A DNA stretch of 64,000 bases from Streptomyces sp. R33 (GCF_041200175.1 NZ_CP165727.1:992001-1056000); one strand, 5' to 3'. Positions 24,753-34,138 are shown, numbered from the stretch's first letter. Made by a program: numbers and translations. The notes: generated by a model not told the origin, from the sequence alone.

Positions 24753-26237
24753 TCACTTGTCGCGCAGCATGTAGGGCTGATTGCCGACGACTTCGCCGTC
24801 GTATGCGCCGATCAGCTTGTTGACCTGGTCCCGGTGATGCGCGAACTCCCCGCGCAGCGCGTCGGAGTAGGCCTGCGGGGCGTGCGACAGCGGGTAGTCG
24901 TACGACTCGTCCAGCCAGGCCAGTTCGACCCAGCTGTCGGGGATGTCGTTGGGTGAGGCCGGTCCGCGCCCGTCCAGCCCCGGGATCACGTCGTGCTTGT
25001 TGACGAGGCTGATCACCTGGGTGGTGTGGTCGGCGGGCCGCTTGCTGTCGATCGGGGAGCCGATCGCGACCACGTGCGTGACCCGGTAGGTGGAGGAGAC
25101 CTCCACGTCGCTCGCGAGGTTCATGGCGGTCATCCCGCCCAGGCTGTGCCCGATGATCATGAGCTCCGCGCCGGTGGGCAACCCCGCCCGCCGCAGCAGC
25201 TTCTTCGCGGCACGGGTGTACGTCGTGTCGGTGCGCAGCAGTCCGTCGAACGCGCCGACGAGGTCCTGCGGGGTGCTGTTGCTCAGCAGCCCGAAGCTCG
25301 TGCCGGGCAGCAGGAGCACGTACCGTACGGCGCCGTCGGCGCACGCGACGCGGCGCAGCAGCACCAGGCCGTGGTTGCCGAGGGCTCCGATGTCGCCCAC
25401 GTAGCTGACGATGTCGTTGCGGGAGGTGGCGAGCACCTTCGCGAGGATCGGGTCCGGCTCGGTGCGTTCGGCGCGGCCGGGCCCGGGGTTGAGGAACTTG
25501 AGGACCGAACTCGGCAGCCCGAGGAAGGGATCGGTGGTCGGCACGCCGCCGGCGAGCGTCACCCAGGAGAAGTCGTCGTTGACCGGGTTCTCGTCGAGCA
25601 GGCCGAGCAGGGCCATCAGCTCCATGATCACGGGGCTCACCGTGGTCAGGGCGCGGGTCACGCCCAGCAGCTCGATCAGCGCGTACATCGCCCGCAGTGC
25701 CTCGAGCCGGTTCCCGGCCACCATGGCGTCGGTGAGGCGGCGTGCGGCCGGGGAGGCGAGGCCCGGGTGATCGGCCGCGGCAGCCTTGATCCGCAGGGCG
25801 AAGGCGTCCACGGCCATGGCCACCTTGGCGGGGCGGCGGTACGTCATGCTGCCGGCCATCCGCACGAGTTCGCCGATCAGGCCGCCGTTGGCCCCGAACC
25901 CGAGTCCGGTGGAGGCGGTCAGCGCCCGGGCGCAGGAGGCGGCCGTACCGAGCGCCCAGCCGGGGCGCCGCAGCGCCTCCCGCCCGAACCGCCAGCTGGA
26001 CAGGGCTCCGGTGAGCTCCGCGCCGGACTGCTTGGCCGTCAGGGCCGCGTCCGCGAGCAGGACCGACGCGGCGATGAGGAGCTCGGGGTCGATCCGCTCC
26101 GGGTCCGGGAACGGGGCCGGGGCCGGTTCGGGGGCGGCCTGAGCGGGTACGGCCGGGGCCGCGCTCTGGGCGGCGGGATCCGGGCCCTTCCGCGCGGGGA
26201 GACGCTGAGCCGTTTCGTCGACCACCTGAGGCGCCAC
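24753..26237 (-). CDS. Lipase-like alpha/beta hydrolase
   Basis: A 494-residue protein. The C-terminal half is a class 3-like lipase: YVLLLPGTSFG, then the nucleophile elbow IIGHSLGGMTAMNLA, the Asp region ISLVNKHDVIPGLDG and a His in LSHAPQAYSDAL. The N-terminal 250 residues are helical and Ala-rich with an acidic Pro linker and may act as lid or membrane-binding part. No signal peptide is seen. GTG 26237 is preceded by GAGAGG at about seven bases, better than ATG 26252, which lacks a ribosome site. It is followed by the P450-like gene in the same operon. Confidence 0.82.
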   Translation of the reverse strand: MAPQVVDETAQRLPARKGPDPAAQSAAPAVPAQAAPEPAPAPFPDPERIDPELLIAASVLLADAALTAKQSGAELTGALSSWRFGREALRRPGWALGTAASCARALTASTGLGFGANGGLIGELVRMAGSMTYRRPAKVAMAVDAFALRIKAAAADHPGLASPAARRLTDAMVAGNRLEALRAMYALIELLGVTRALTTVSPVIMELMALLGLLDENPVNDDFSWVTLAGGVPTTDPFLGLPSSVLKFLNPGPGRAERTEPDPILAKVLATSRNDIVSYVGDIGALGNHGLVLLRRVACADGAVRYVLLLPGTSFGLLSNSTPQDLVGAFDGLLRTDTTYTRAAKKLLRRAGLPTGAELMIIGHSLGGMTAMNLASDVEVSSTYRVTHVVAIGSPIDSKRPADHTTQVISLVNKHDVIPGLDGRGPASPNDIPDSWVELAWLDESYDYPLSHAPQAYSDALRGEFAHHRDQVNKLIGAYDGEVVGNQPYMLRDK

Positions 26238-26579
26238 TTTCCTACCTCTCATCCGTGTGCAGCGGCTTCGCAGCCTTGCCCGCTGTGTGCGGGGGAATGG
26301 TGGCACCGAATGTGGCCCTTTCCGCGCGGCCGGACGCTCGTTTCAGCGTGTCAGCCCACGTACGGCCCCCGGCCCGGGCCCCTTCGCGGGCCCTGCCCAC
26401 GCGGCCGTCGGCGGATCCGGCAGGTGTCCGGTTCACCCGACGGGGTTGGCCGCGCCCGGGAGGATGAGTCCGCCTCCTCCCGGTTGACGCCCGGCGCGAT
26501 GCTTGGCATGGACGCGGCGTACAGTCGGCTGCCGACGCCAGGACCCGACCACCCTCGCCGCCGACCGAAAGCAGGAGCG
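26238..26579. other. Intergenic region between lipase and dienelactone hydrolase genes
   Basis: A 342-base divergent gap that must hold promoters for the lipase/P450 operon and the hydrolase. I see no strong repeat, RNA or small gene. AGGAG stands immediately before the hydrolase ATG. Confidence 0.5.
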
Positions 26580-27389
26580 ATGACAGGCACCGCACCGACC
26601 GCCACCCTCGCCGGATGGCGCCGGGCCCCCTTCTCCGCCGAGGGACTCACGTACGACTGCTTCGAGAAGGGCGAGGGCCCCGGTGTGGTGCTCCTGCCGG
26701 AGCTGCCCGGCATCACCCCCGAGGTGCTCGGCCTCGCCGAGCACCTGGTGGGAGAGGGGTTCACCGTCGTGATGCCGTCGTTGTTCGGTACGCCGGGCAA
26801 GCCCGTCTCCGTCGCCCGGACCGCGGCCGTCTTCGCCCGCATCTGCGTCTCCGCGGAGTTCCGGGCCTTCGCCACGAACGCCCACCGGCCCGTCGCCGAC
26901 TACCTCCGGGCCCTCGCCCGCGACCTCGCGGCCCGTACGCCTGCCGCAGGGGTCGGAGTCATCGGCCTCTGCTTCACGGGCGGTTTCGCCCTGGCCGCCG
27001 CCGTGGACGACTCCGTTCTGGCCCCTGTCATGAGCCAGCCCTCGGCCCCGATCGCCCTGACCGCCGCGCGGCGCGCGGACGCCGGAGTCTGCGAGGACGA
27101 GCTCCAGCGCGTCGTCGACCGCACCCGCAACAACGGCCTCTGCGTCATGGGGCTCCGCTTCAGTGGCGACTGGATGGCCCCCCAGGAGCGCTTCGACACC
27201 CTGCGCTCCCGGCTCGGGGACGCCTTCAAGGTCATCCGGCTCAGCTCCGCCCCGGGCAACGACGACGGCTTCGGCCGCCTGGCCCATGCCGTGCTGACCC
27301 TGGAGGTCCGCGAAACCCCGGCGGACCACCCCGCCTTGAAGGCCCGGACGGATGTCACCGCCTTCCTGCACGAACGGCTGCGCGGCTGA
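26580..27389 (+). CDS. Dienelactone hydrolase family protein
   Basis: A 269-residue alpha/beta hydrolase. The nucleophile is a Cys in IGLCFTGG, typical of dienelactone hydrolases, which open the lactone ring in chloroaromatic breakdown or act on similar esters. VVLLPELPGITPEVLGLAEH is the family opening strand and oxyanion region. The acid/His pair near the C-terminus (GNDDGFGRLAHAVL) is not typical, so catalytic competence is uncertain. AGGAG before ATG 26580 supports the start. It is a single gene, convergent with the next one. Confidence 0.87.
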   Translation: MTGTAPTATLAGWRRAPFSAEGLTYDCFEKGEGPGVVLLPELPGITPEVLGLAEHLVGEGFTVVMPSLFGTPGKPVSVARTAAVFARICVSAEFRAFATNAHRPVADYLRALARDLAARTPAAGVGVIGLCFTGGFALAAAVDDSVLAPVMSQPSAPIALTAARRADAGVCEDELQRVVDRTRNNGLCVMGLRFSGDWMAPQERFDTLRSRLGDAFKVIRLSSAPGNDDGFGRLAHAVLTLEVRETPADHPALKARTDVTAFLHERLRG

Positions 27390-27459
27390 CCCGACGGCGC
27401 GAACCGCGGCTGCCGCCCTCGGAACGCTCACGCCTCATGCCCGGTCCAGGCTGCGGAGG

Positions 27460-27909
27460 TCAGCTGCCGTGCGCGCTGCCCGTGTCGTCGGTGGCGCGGG
27501 CGATGCCGTCGAGTTCCTTGGCGATCCAGGCCTGCTCGGCCGCATCGCAGGGCGGTAAGGACACCGCCGGCGCGTGCTGCCGGTGGGGGCGGGTGTTGTC
27601 CACGACCGCCCAGCCCTTGCCACCGTCGGGGGCGGCCAGTTCGACGAGACGGTGGTCGAGGTGGCCCGTGATCATGACCGCCATGAGGGACAGGTATTCG
27701 CGCTGCAGATCGGGGGCGAGGTCGGTCTCGCCCGGCACCTCGAGGACGGCCTCCCGTCCGTCGGCCAGCAGTGCACAGGTGGCCTGGACGGCCCTGATGA
27801 GCACCTCGAACCGCTCCCCGTCGAGACGTGCTCGCAGGACCTCCAGGTAAGGGCCCAGAACATCGTCCTCCCGGCCGTCCCCCGGGGATGCCGCATGGTG
27901 CTCGATCAT
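27460..27909 (-). CDS. Hypothetical protein with a TTA codon
   Basis: A 149-residue soluble acidic protein starting MIEHHAASPGDGREDDVLGP. I recognise no family. It is mostly helical (YLEVLRARLDGERFEVLIRA and REYLSLMAVMITGHLDHRL), with a short strand-like middle and an Asp/Glu-rich end. GAAAGGGCGGGAAAC stands before the ATG. Leucine codon 118 is TTA (27556-27558), one of only three TTA candidates in the window, so translation may depend on the bldA tRNA. It lies next to the terpene cyclase operon, divergent from it, with a 685-base gap between. Confidence 0.7.
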   Translation of the reverse strand: MIEHHAASPGDGREDDVLGPYLEVLRARLDGERFEVLIRAVQATCALLADGREAVLEVPGETDLAPDLQREYLSLMAVMITGHLDHRLVELAAPDGGKGWAVVDNTRPHRQHAPAVSLPPCDAAEQAWIAKELDGIARATDDTGSAHGS

Positions 27910-28594
27910 GTTTCCCGCCCTTTCCCGGACGGCCGCGTCCCTCCGCAGTGTAGGGAGCGTGCAGTACGTGCACGGCGGTCTTCGGCCATCCTGCAACCCG
28001 CTGCACGGTGCGTCGACTTGGCACCGCCGGGCCGTCTCGGCCGCAGCAAAGGCCGTTGATCCCGGCGGAGTTCACGTCCGCCGGATGTGGCAAGGTCCGG
28101 TCACGAAGGAGGTCGCGCGCCCCGTGCGCAGCAGCCGCCCCACGCTGCGCACCTGCGCTCCCCGCGCCTGCGCGCCCGTGCTCGTCATCAGTGGCCGGAA
28201 GAGGTCCATGAGCAGCTCCGGGTCGGGTCGTGCGTCGACCGGGTCCCGTCCGGGGAGTCCCCCACGCCCCTCGCGCGAACCGGCGCTCGGCGGCGACTAT
28301 GCCCCCCGCACATCTGCCGTGAATATTCCTTCGGTAATTTCACGGACAATTCAGCATCTCCCCACTTCCTACATTGACAGTGCGCTGCGCCCTGCGAGTT
28401 AATTAGTTCACGGGTGGCCTGATGTAGTCGTGTGTGGGCGGGATCTGGTCATTTGGCGACCGGTTCATTCCGAACAGTCGCGGTTGTGGAGCCGTGACGG
28501 CACCGCAACAGCAGGCTGCTCTGAAATCGCACGTGCCATCACGATCGTACATTGAGCGGGTATTGGCGAATCCGACTCTTCCGTGGGGGGATCA
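27910..28594. other. Long intergenic region upstream of the terpene operon
   Basis: A 685-base gap. No gene is supported: the open frames lack ribosome sites and family features. The part from 28310 to 28430 is AT-richer than the surroundings and holds the candidate terpene promoter. TGCACG occurs as a spaced direct repeat near 27958-27973, close to the hypothetical gene start. Confidence 0.6.
28374..28406 (+). promoter_or_regulatory. Candidate promoter of the terpene cyclase operon
   Basis: A perfect TTGACA -35 hexamer at 28374-28379 is followed after 18-20 bases by an AT-rich stretch, GTTAATTAG, that can serve as the -10. It lies about 190 bases before the cyclase start, implying a long leader. 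The GTTAAT element matches the -10 consensus only in part. Confidence 0.45.
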
Positions 28595-29632
28595 ATGGCC
28601 CGGCTCGACCCATTCCCTGTTCCCGATTTCCATCTCCCGTTCGGGAACTCCAAGCATCCACTGGCCGCGCGGGCCAACGCCGAGGCCACGTCGTGGGCGT
28701 TGCGCCACGAGCTCGTCACCGATGCCGCGGAGCAGTTCGCCGGCATCGGCTGCGGGCACCTTGCGGGGCGGGTGAGCGGCGAGGTGCCGTACGACACCAT
28801 CGTCCTGCTCGCCGAGTGGATGGCCTGGTCGTTCGTCCTCGACGATCAGCACGACCATCTCATCAGGACGGGTGAACTTGCAGCCTGGCGGCCCGTCACC
28901 GATGCCATCACCGAGTATCTGGACACGGGCAGGACCAACAGGGCGTCATCGCGTCGCAATCCCTTGGTGAACGGATTCGTCGACCTGTGCGACCGGATCC
29001 TCGCCGGGATGTCCCCGGGAACCGCGGCCCGATACCGGACCCATGTCCCGCTGATGCTGCGCTCGTTGGACCAGGAGGCGGGCAATCGGGGGGCCGGGGG
29101 GCGTCCTTCGATCCAGGACTACGTCCTGATGCGCCGGCACAGTTCCCAGTTGCTGCCGATGATGGACATGGTCGAGGCCGGGCTGGGAATCGAGGTGCCG
29201 CAGCGCATCCACGACCTCCCTGCCTTCCAGGCGGTCGTCGAGAGCGCCGTCGACATCATCTCGTGGGGCAACGACGTCTTCTCCCTGCCGAAGGAGCACG
29301 CCTGCGGGGACAACAACAACCTCGTGTCGCTCATCTCCTCGTGGGAGGGATGCTCCCTCCCGGACGCCGTCCAGGCGGCCTGGGACCGCATCCAGGTCCG
29401 CATAGAGGACTACGTGGCCGCGGAACGGCGTCTGTTTCAAGTCATGGACACCCAGGGGGAGATGGACCCGGCCGTACGTGCTGCGGTGACCCGGTGCGTG
29501 CGGAGCTACGAGGACTGGATGATCGGCACGGATCTGTGGCAGCGTTACGAGTGCACACGGTACAGCGACGAGCGGTTCGCAGCCGGGCTGGAGTCTGCCT
29601 ACATCCGCCCGGACCTGGTCTCGGTGGCATGA
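28595..29632 (+). CDS. Class I terpene cyclase (sesquiterpene synthase-like)
   Basis: A 345-residue class I terpene synthase. The aspartate-rich metal motif is DDQHD (residues 83-87), and the second motif is NDVFSLPKE (226-234), matching NDxxSxxKE. A C-terminal RYEC supplies the RY pair that binds diphosphate. Length and motifs fit bacterial sesquiterpene synthases of the pentalenene or epi-isozizaene kind, which cyclise farnesyl diphosphate; the product cannot be read from sequence. ATG 28595 has GGGGGGA just upstream; GTG 28583 is an alternative. It is followed directly by a P450, so the hydrocarbon is probably oxidised. Confidence 0.93.
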   Translation: MARLDPFPVPDFHLPFGNSKHPLAARANAEATSWALRHELVTDAAEQFAGIGCGHLAGRVSGEVPYDTIVLLAEWMAWSFVLDDQHDHLIRTGELAAWRPVTDAITEYLDTGRTNRASSRRNPLVNGFVDLCDRILAGMSPGTAARYRTHVPLMLRSLDQEAGNRGAGGRPSIQDYVLMRRHSSQLLPMMDMVEAGLGIEVPQRIHDLPAFQAVVESAVDIISWGNDVFSLPKEHACGDNNNLVSLISSWEGCSLPDAVQAAWDRIQVRIEDYVAAERRLFQVMDTQGEMDPAVRAAVTRCVRSYEDWMIGTDLWQRYECTRYSDERFAAGLESAYIRPDLVSVA

Positions 29633-29646
29633 CAGGGAGTCGGTCC

Positions 29647-30999
29647 ATGACCCACGCGGAACATCCCGGCCCGGTGGTCCACGCCCCCGCGGCCCCGGGA
29701 CGGTTACCGCTCCTGGGCCACGCGATCCCCCTGTGGCGGCAGCCGATCGCGTTCCTCGAATCGCTGCGCGAGCACGGTGACATCGTCCGCCTCGACATCG
29801 GCACCTGGCCCGTCCACGTGCTCACGAGCCCGGACCACGTCCACGCCGTACTGGTCCAGCAGGCCCAGCAGTTCGGCCGCGGCAGGATCTTCGAGCGGCT
29901 CCGTCCGATGTTCGGCAACGGCATCGTGACGACCGACGGAGACTTCCACCGCAAACAGCGACGCATGGTGCAACCGGCCTTCCACCGCAACCACATCGCC
30001 GGCTACGCCGAGGTGATGGGCCGGGCGGCGGAGGCGATGTGCGCCTCGTGGACGCCGGGCCGCGAGGTCTCGATGCTCACGGAGACGCGCCGGTACGCCC
30101 TGTCCTCGGTCGCCGAGATGACCTTCTCGGGAGGCCTGAGCGGGGCCGCGATCGCGGAGGTGCACCGCTCGCTGCCCATCGTCCTGGAGGGCATGCTGCT
30201 GCGTGTGGTCATGCCCAAGTCCCTGGACCGGCTGCCCATCCCGCCCAACCGGCGGTTCGACACGGCGGCCGCCCGCCTGCGCCGCGTCATCGACCGGATG
30301 ATCGCGCAGTACGGCGCCGAGCAGGAGGACCGGCACGACCTCCTCTCCCTGCTGCTGTCGAGCGTGGACGCCGAGACGGGCGCGACGATGAGCGCCGAGC
30401 AGGTACGGGACGAAGTCATCGCGATCATGTTCGCGGGGACTGAGACCCCGGCCACCACCCTGGCCTGGATCTTCCATGAACTCGGCCGGCACCCGCAGGT
30501 GGAGAAGCGCCTCCACGCCGAGGTCGACGCGGTGGTGGGTCCGCGCCCCGTCCGCCCCGACGACCTGCCCCGGCTGACGTATACGAACAACGTGTTCCAG
30601 GAGGCGCTGCGCCTGCACTCCCCGCTGCTCTTCACCCGGCGGTCGCTGGAGCCCCTCACGCTGGGCGGTGTCTCCATCCCGGCCGGTGCGGAACTGGCCT
30701 ACAGCCCGTACGCGTTGCACCGGGACCCGGCGCTGTTCCGCGATCCCACGGCCTTCGATCCGGACCGCTGGCAGGAAGACGGCGAGGAAAAGCCGCGGCC
30801 CCACCGGTTCATCCCGTTCGGGGCGGGCCAGCACAAGTGCATCGGCGATGCGTTCGCCGTGGCGGAGATCCTGACCGCCGTGGCGACCGTGGCCTCCCGG
30901 TGGAAGCTGGTCCCCGCCCCGGGTGTGACGGTGCGTGAACTCCCGGCAGGAATACCCCAGCCCAGCGAACTCCCCATGATCCCTGTTTCACGCCATTGA
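29647..30999 (+). CDS. Terpene-associated cytochrome P450 with a TTA codon
   Basis: A 450-residue P450. The I-helix motif is AGTETP, the K-helix ExxR is in QEALRLHSP, and the heme loop FIPFGAGQHKCIGDAFA provides the Cys. The P450 is of the type paired with sesquiterpene cyclases (CYP170-like). It starts 14 bases after the cyclase stop; AGGGAG precedes ATG 29647. An in-frame ATG at 29629 overlaps the cyclase stop as ATGA and is the alternative. Leucine codon 20 is TTA (29704-29706), so synthesis probably needs the bldA leucyl-tRNA and would be late in development. No ferredoxin gene is nearby. Confidence 0.93.
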   Translation: MTHAEHPGPVVHAPAAPGRLPLLGHAIPLWRQPIAFLESLREHGDIVRLDIGTWPVHVLTSPDHVHAVLVQQAQQFGRGRIFERLRPMFGNGIVTTDGDFHRKQRRMVQPAFHRNHIAGYAEVMGRAAEAMCASWTPGREVSMLTETRRYALSSVAEMTFSGGLSGAAIAEVHRSLPIVLEGMLLRVVMPKSLDRLPIPPNRRFDTAAARLRRVIDRMIAQYGAEQEDRHDLLSLLLSSVDAETGATMSAEQVRDEVIAIMFAGTETPATTLAWIFHELGRHPQVEKRLHAEVDAVVGPRPVRPDDLPRLTYTNNVFQEALRLHSPLLFTRRSLEPLTLGGVSIPAGAELAYSPYALHRDPALFRDPTAFDPDRWQEDGEEKPRPHRFIPFGAGQHKCIGDAFAVAEILTAVATVASRWKLVPAPGVTVRELPAGIPQPSELPMIPVSRH

Positions 31000-31042
31000 C
31001 GGGGAACGCTCGATCCTGTTCATTTCACGGCGAGTCCACCGA

Positions 31043-31077
31043 TCCGCTGACGTCACACCGCTCGTGACGTCAGCGGA
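31043..31077. promoter_or_regulatory. Double TGACGTCA palindrome / 13-bp inverted repeat
   Basis: TCCGCTGACGTCA (31043-31055) and TGACGTCAGCGGA (31065-31077) are perfect inverted repeats with a 9-base spacer. Each arm also contains the full palindrome TGACGTCA, so the site is two identical palindromes 17 bases apart. It lies 44 bases after the P450 stop and 113 bases before the regulator start. It could be a terminator, an operator for the regulator, or both. No T-tract follows. Confidence 0.6.
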
Positions 31078-31189
31078 GGATACAGCGTCGCTCCCGTACG
31101 AGTGACGTGATCCCGCAATAATGTGCTTAAGCAGCAATTCCTCGTCCCCTGGGTCGTACACTCGGCCGCACGCGCAGGAGGGGGCAGGA

Positions 31190-34089
31190 ATGTCACATGT
31201 CACGGAACCGCGAGGGTGGGCGTCCCAGCCCCTGCTCGAACGGGAGTCCGAGATTCTCGCGATCCACCGCGCGGTGGACGATCTCTGCGGCATCACGGAC
31301 ACCGGTCCCGCCGCCCGCCGCGGGGGTGTGCTGACCTTCGCGGGGTCGGCCGGCATCGGCAAGACCACGCTGCTCGCCGAGGCCCGCCGGCACGCCGCCG
31401 AGCGCAACTGCACCGTACTGTTCGCCCGCGGCGGCGAGCAGGAGAAGCAGGTGCCGTTCCACGTGATGCGGCAGCTCATCCAGCCGGCGTTCGCCGCCAT
31501 GACCGAGGCCGAACGGCACGAGGTCCTCGGCACCTGGTACAACATCGTCGCCCCGGCGCTCGGCCTGACCGCCGCCCCGGAAGTCCCCACCGCGCCCGAC
31601 CCGCAAGGCGTGCGCGACGGCTTGGACTGGGTCGTCACCCATCTGACGGTGCGCAGCGCCCCCGTGGTCCTGGTCCTCGACGATGCGCACTGGGCGGACG
31701 CCGAGTCCCTGGCGTGGCTGACCGCTTTCACGGCGCGGGCCGAGGAACTGGCCATGCTGATCATGGTGGCCTGCAGGCCGGACGAGATCCCCGCCGGCGC
31801 CGGCGCCCTGCGCGCCCTGATGGGGCGCCAGGGAACGCGTCCGCACGAGCTGGCTCCCCTCACCACGAGCGCGGTCGCCCGCATAGTGCGCGACGCCCTC
31901 GGCCAGAGCGCCGACGACGTGTTCTGCCGGGAGTGCTGGGCGATCACCGGCGGAAACCCCTTCGAGGTCGTCGAGCTGGCCATGAAGGGCCGCGACCGCG
32001 AGCTGAAGCCGCACCAGGACAGCATCCCCGAGCTGCGCGATCTGGCCTCCGCCGTCAAGGGCAGCGGCCTGATCGCCCGCCTCGAGCAGCTCGGACCGTC
32101 CACCGTCCGGCTCGCCTGGGCCGCCGCGGTGCTCGGCACCGCGGTCCCGACCAGCATCGTCGGCAGCGTGGCGGCCCTCGGTGAGGCCCAGGTCGGCGAG
32201 GCCATCGACCAACTGCGCAGCGCCCGCATCCTGACCGTCCTCACCAGCCTGCGGCGCAAGGAGGTCGTGGAGTTCTTCCATCCTCTGATCGCCACCGCCG
32301 TCTACCGGTCGATCCCGCCCAGTGTCCGCGTCGCCATGCACGGCATGGCCGCGCAGGCCCTCGTCGACGACGGGCAGGGCGCCGCCGCCGCGGCCCGCCA
32401 CCTGCTCGAGATGCACCCCGACGGCGATCCCTGGGTGGTACAGCAGCTGCGCCAAGCCGCACGCGACAGCTTCTCCGCGGGCGCGCCCGATGCCGCACGG
32501 CGCTATCTGGCCCGGGCGCTGCGCGAGCCGCCGGACGTCGAGGACCGGGCCGAGGTGCTGTTCGAACTCGGCTCCGCCAACCTCCTGCACGATCCGGCGA
32601 CGACCATCAACCAGCTCAGGGCCGCGCTGGAAGAGCCCAAGGCCGAACAGAGCCTGCGCGAGGCGATCACGTACCGGCTCGCCCAGGCCCTCGCCCACAC
32701 CGGCCAGCTGGCGGACGCCTCCGACCTCCTCTCGGAGGAGGCCAAGCGCGCCACGAGCTCCCGCACCCGGCTGCGCATGCAGGCCGAGCAGTTCAAGTGG
32801 AACTCGGTCCGGGTCGACGAGGAGAACTCGCCCGCCCGCTCCCGGCTCCTCGCCCAGTTCGCCAAGCGGCTCACCGGCCGCGGCCTCGCCGAGCGGCACA
32901 TCCTGGGCCTGCGGGCCTGGGACGCCGCCATGCGCGGCGAACCCGCCGCCACGGCCCTGGAGTACGCGGAACAGGCACTGGACGGCGGCATGAGCTGGAC
33001 CGACCAGGACTTCGGGTTCGAGGTGCCGGCCTCCGTCGCCGTCACCCTCATGTACTGCGACCAGCCGGGCCGCGCCGAGGACCTGTTCAACACCGGCATC
33101 GTCGAGTTCGAGGCGAAGGGCTGGCGCGGCGCGCACCTGTCGTTCGTGTACACCCTGCTCGGGTACGTCCGCTTCCGGCGCGGGCGCCTCGCCGAGGCCG
33201 AGGACTTCGTACGCAACGGCCTGCAGATCGCGGACCGCATCGGACACGGGACCCCGGCGCAGTGGTACGCGATCGGAACCCTCATCGAGACGCTGCTCGC
33301 CCGTGGGAACACCGAGGAGGCGCAGCGGGTCGCCGACACGTACAAGCTGGGGGACGGCTTCCCCAGGCGGTCGTCTACCCCGACCCCCAGGCCGTGTTCG
33401 GCAAGCTCCTCCTGGCCCAGGGCAGGGTGGACGAGGCGGTGCAGCACCTGGCCGCGGCGGGCAAGCGCCTGGATCTGCGCGGCACCCGCAATCCGTCCTG
33501 GAGCCCGTGGCAACTCGATCTGGCGCTGGCTCAGGTGGCCCGCGAGCCCGAGCTCGCGCGGGCCACGGCGGCCGAAGCGGTGTCCCGGGCGCGGGCGTTC
33601 GGCACGTCGAGCGTGATCGGCCACGCCCTGCGGGTGTCGGCGGCGACCACGGATCCGGCTCAGGCGGCCGTTTTGCTGCAGGAGGCGGTGGACCACCTCG
33701 AACAGTCCCCGGCCGCCTGCGAACTCGCCCATGCGCTCGTCGACCACGGCACGGCGCTGCACACGCTCGGCGACCCGCACCGGGCGGCGCAGCAGCTCTA
33801 CCGGGGCATGGAAACGGCTGCTGCATGCGGCGCCGATGCCCTGGCACGCCGTGCCCGTTCCCAGCTCGCGTCGGCCGGGCTGCGCCCCCGCCGTCTGCAC
33901 ACGTTCGAGCAGGACACCTTGACGGTCGCCGAGAACACGGCGGCCGGGCATGCCGCCCTCGGGCTCGACAACACGGCGATCGCGGCGAGGATGAACACCG
34001 ACACTCAGGCGGTCTCGGAGCTGCTGTCGGCGGTCTTCACCAAGCTGGGCACCGACCGGCTCGGCCTGCGCCGAGCCCTGGGAGTCTGA
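31190..34089 (+). pseudogene. Large ATP-binding LuxR-family (LAL-type) regulator, frameshifted
   Basis: Two frames join into one protein of about 965 residues. The first part runs in frame from ATG 31190 with Walker A GSAGIGKTTLL (about residue 50), Walker B-like VVLVLDDAHW and a long alpha-helical, TPR-like region. The homologous reading leaves this frame at 33361-33364 (CCCC) and continues in the frame ending at 34089 (QAVVYPDPQAVFGKLL). One extra C would restore it, so this is a real loss or a sequencing error in the C run. The end resembles a LuxR helix-turn-helix but is degenerate (LTVAENTAAGHAALGLDNTA, then IAARMNTDTQAVSELL). If uncorrected, translation ends at 33616 without the HTH. 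Its position beside the terpene operon suggests a pathway regulator. Confidence 0.8.
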
Positions 34090-34104
34090 CGACCGGGCGA
34101 ACGC

Positions 34105-34138
34105 CCGTCCGCCGCTGGAGGATCACAGCGGCGGACGG
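34105..34138. terminator. Hairpin between convergent genes
   Basis: CCGTCCGCCGCT (34105-34116) pairs perfectly with AGCGGCGGACGG (34127-34138) around a 10-base loop. It lies just after the regulator stop and covers the last codons of the opposite kinase-transporter gene, so it probably ends both transcripts. Confidence 0.7.

Noticed and set aside
27908..28402. Plus-strand gene in the long gap before the terpene cyclase
   Set aside because: The 164-residue frame overlaps the start region of the opposite gene, has no ribosome site and looks like random high-GC sequence.
33355..33375. Programmed ribosomal frameshift in the LAL-type regulator
   Set aside because: There is no slippery heptamer of the usual type or stimulating pseudoknot that I can see. 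A simple loss of one C in a C run explains the break better.
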